NCBI GenBank assembly: GCA_018659505.1
Contig: JABJMI010000687.1
Coordinates: forward strand, 1 to 6,940
From: Planctomicrobium sp.
GTDB taxonomy: Bacteria > Planctomycetota > Planctomycetia > Planctomycetales > Planctomycetaceae
Reading direction: 5' to 3'
Length of the DNA stretch: 6,940 bases
Shown: piece after piece, positions 6,516 through 6,940 of the stretch
How positions within the stretch are numbered: the stretch's first letter is position 1
How the letters are laid out: each line of letters opens with the position of its first letter
Notes under the pieces: generated by a model
Told to the model about the DNA's origin: nothing
What the model saw: the letters and a program-made list of their open reading frames with translations, nothing else
Databases searched by the model: none
Translations under genes and position numbers: made by a program

Positions 6516-6535
6516 AATAGAATATTTATCCTATT
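6516..6535. promoter_or_regulatory. AT-rich 20-bp palindrome upstream of the phosphorylase
   Basis: AATAGAATAT and TTATCCTATT form an inverted repeat in which eight of nine half-site positions match outside the two central bases. It lies 27 bases upstream of the TTG start. Its size and symmetry suit a dimeric repressor site, and its composition would also suit a -10 region. No regulator family is recognised. Confidence 0.35.
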
Positions 6536-6568
6536 TTGTGTCACATCAGTATTCGGTTTCGAAGCATT

Positions 6569-6648
6569 GCCACAGAGATCACAGAGGACACCGAGTAATG
6601 AAACTTTCTTCTAAACTTTTCCTCAGTGTTCTCTGAGTCCTCTGTGGC
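6569..6648. repeat. Palindromic CCACAGAG-type dispersed repeat (MITE-like)
   Basis: The left arm (6569-6595) begins GCCACAGAGATCACAGAGG; the right arm (6622-6648) is its inverted copy, matching at 22 of 27 positions. A 26-base centre includes AAACTTT twice. The arms consist of repeated CACAGAG-like units. I recognise this as the general type of CACAGAG/CTCTGTG palindromic element scattered in many bacterial genomes, from memory and not a search. No transposase or clear target-site duplication is seen. A plus-strand frame through it reads CHRDHRGHR, the sort of false peptide these elements produce. It sits between two divergent genes rather than after a gene. Confidence 0.7.
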
Positions 6649-6748
6649 TAAAAATTCTTTGCAAAGTCACCAGAAGCGAAACATATTAGCTGCTACCCGA
6701 TCAATCACCTATGCTATAGCGAACTCAATTTCAGACGAAAGTGAATTC

Positions 6749-6940
6749 ATGTCGGCTCGATCTTTTTTCTTCACATTTACGACTGTGGTGGTTGTCGGAT
6801 TACCGTATTGGTCTTCGGCTCAAGGCGATGAGAAACTTGCCAATCCTTCGCTACAGGACAAGCTCGCTGCACAGATTGAGACGCTTACGCAGCAAATCCA
6901 AAACTCTCCCGATCAGCTGAGTCTGTACTCACGACGTGGC
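6749..6940 (+). CDS. Exported protein, probable TPR protein (5' fragment)
   Basis: The first 64 codons of a gene cut off by the right edge of the window. Residues 1-24 look like a Sec signal peptide: a short start with Arg4, a hydrophobic core (FFFTFTTVVVVGLP) and a likely cleavage after SSA before Gln25. After a polar linker, residues 35-51 look helical (LQDKLAAQIETLTQQIQ). They are followed by NSPDQLSLYSRRG, which has the spacing of the opening of a tetratricopeptide repeat (compare the common NPDD-LYYNRG pattern). A periplasmic or membrane-associated protein-interaction role is therefore inferred. Downstream domains cannot be seen. The ATG has no strong Shine-Dalgarno, but it places the signal peptide exactly at the N-terminus. 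It is transcribed away from the phosphorylase gene. Confidence 0.7.
   Translation, partial: MSARSFFFTFTTVVVVGLPYWSSAQGDEKLANPSLQDKLAAQIETLTQQIQNSPDQLSLYSRRG

Larger units (their letters stand above)
6490..6748. promoter_or_regulatory. Divergent spacer between phosphorylase and TPR genes
   Basis: This 259-bp gap should contain promoters for both flanking genes. It holds an AT-rich palindrome at 6516-6535 and an 80-bp palindromic repeat at 6569-6648. The rest, about 6649-6748, includes the short palindrome GCTATAGC at 6713-6720 but no convincing -35/-10 pair or Shine-Dalgarno for the gene starting at 6749. Reading frames across the repeat are judged spurious. Confidence 0.45.

Noticed and set aside
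6295..6636. 113-codon plus-strand open frame ending in the palindromic repeat
   Set aside because: Its first part is antisense to the phosphorylase and its end is a translation of the CACAGAG repeat, a common source of false proteins.

Overview
The window looks like chromosomal DNA of a planctomycete (Planctomycetota) of moderate GC. This is an inference from the general look of the proteins, mostly weak or absent Shine-Dalgarno sites, TTG starts, and scattered single genes of unrelated function separated by palindrome-rich spacers. No rRNA, tRNA, CRISPR array, transposase or phage gene was seen, and the species cannot be named from this sequence.

Layout, left to right. Bases 1-227 hold no convincing gene: a GC-rich, repeat-like block is followed by two small hairpins. 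Then come three minus-strand genes: an ankyrin-repeat protein (228-878), a FabF/KAS II-like beta-ketoacyl-ACP synthase (935-2209) and an ArgE/DapE-type M20 deacetylase, probably acetylornithine deacetylase (2516-3646). The synthase has a good sigma70-like promoter (2378-2406) and a long leader containing a three-helix hairpin (2292-2343). It probably shares its transcript with the ankyrin gene. A 346-bp divergent spacer rich in small repeats separates argE from a plus-strand ABC-2 type permease with two permease halves in one chain (3993-5567). This converges, across a short hairpin-bearing gap, on a minus-strand trimeric-type purine nucleoside phosphorylase (5668-6489, TTG start). A second divergent spacer (6490-6748) carries an AT-rich palindrome next to the phosphorylase gene and an 80-bp palindromic CCACAGAG-type dispersed repeat. 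The window ends inside a plus-strand gene for an exported protein that seems to begin a TPR domain.

The genes do not form one pathway. Fatty-acid or polyketide chain elongation, arginine biosynthesis, export and purine salvage are represented by single genes, and the only likely co-transcribed pair is synthase plus ankyrin protein. I found no clear new multi-gene system. The points most worth a second look are the altered gating loop of the synthase, its structured mRNA leader, the palindromic repeat between two divergent genes, and altered conserved motifs in the phosphorylase.
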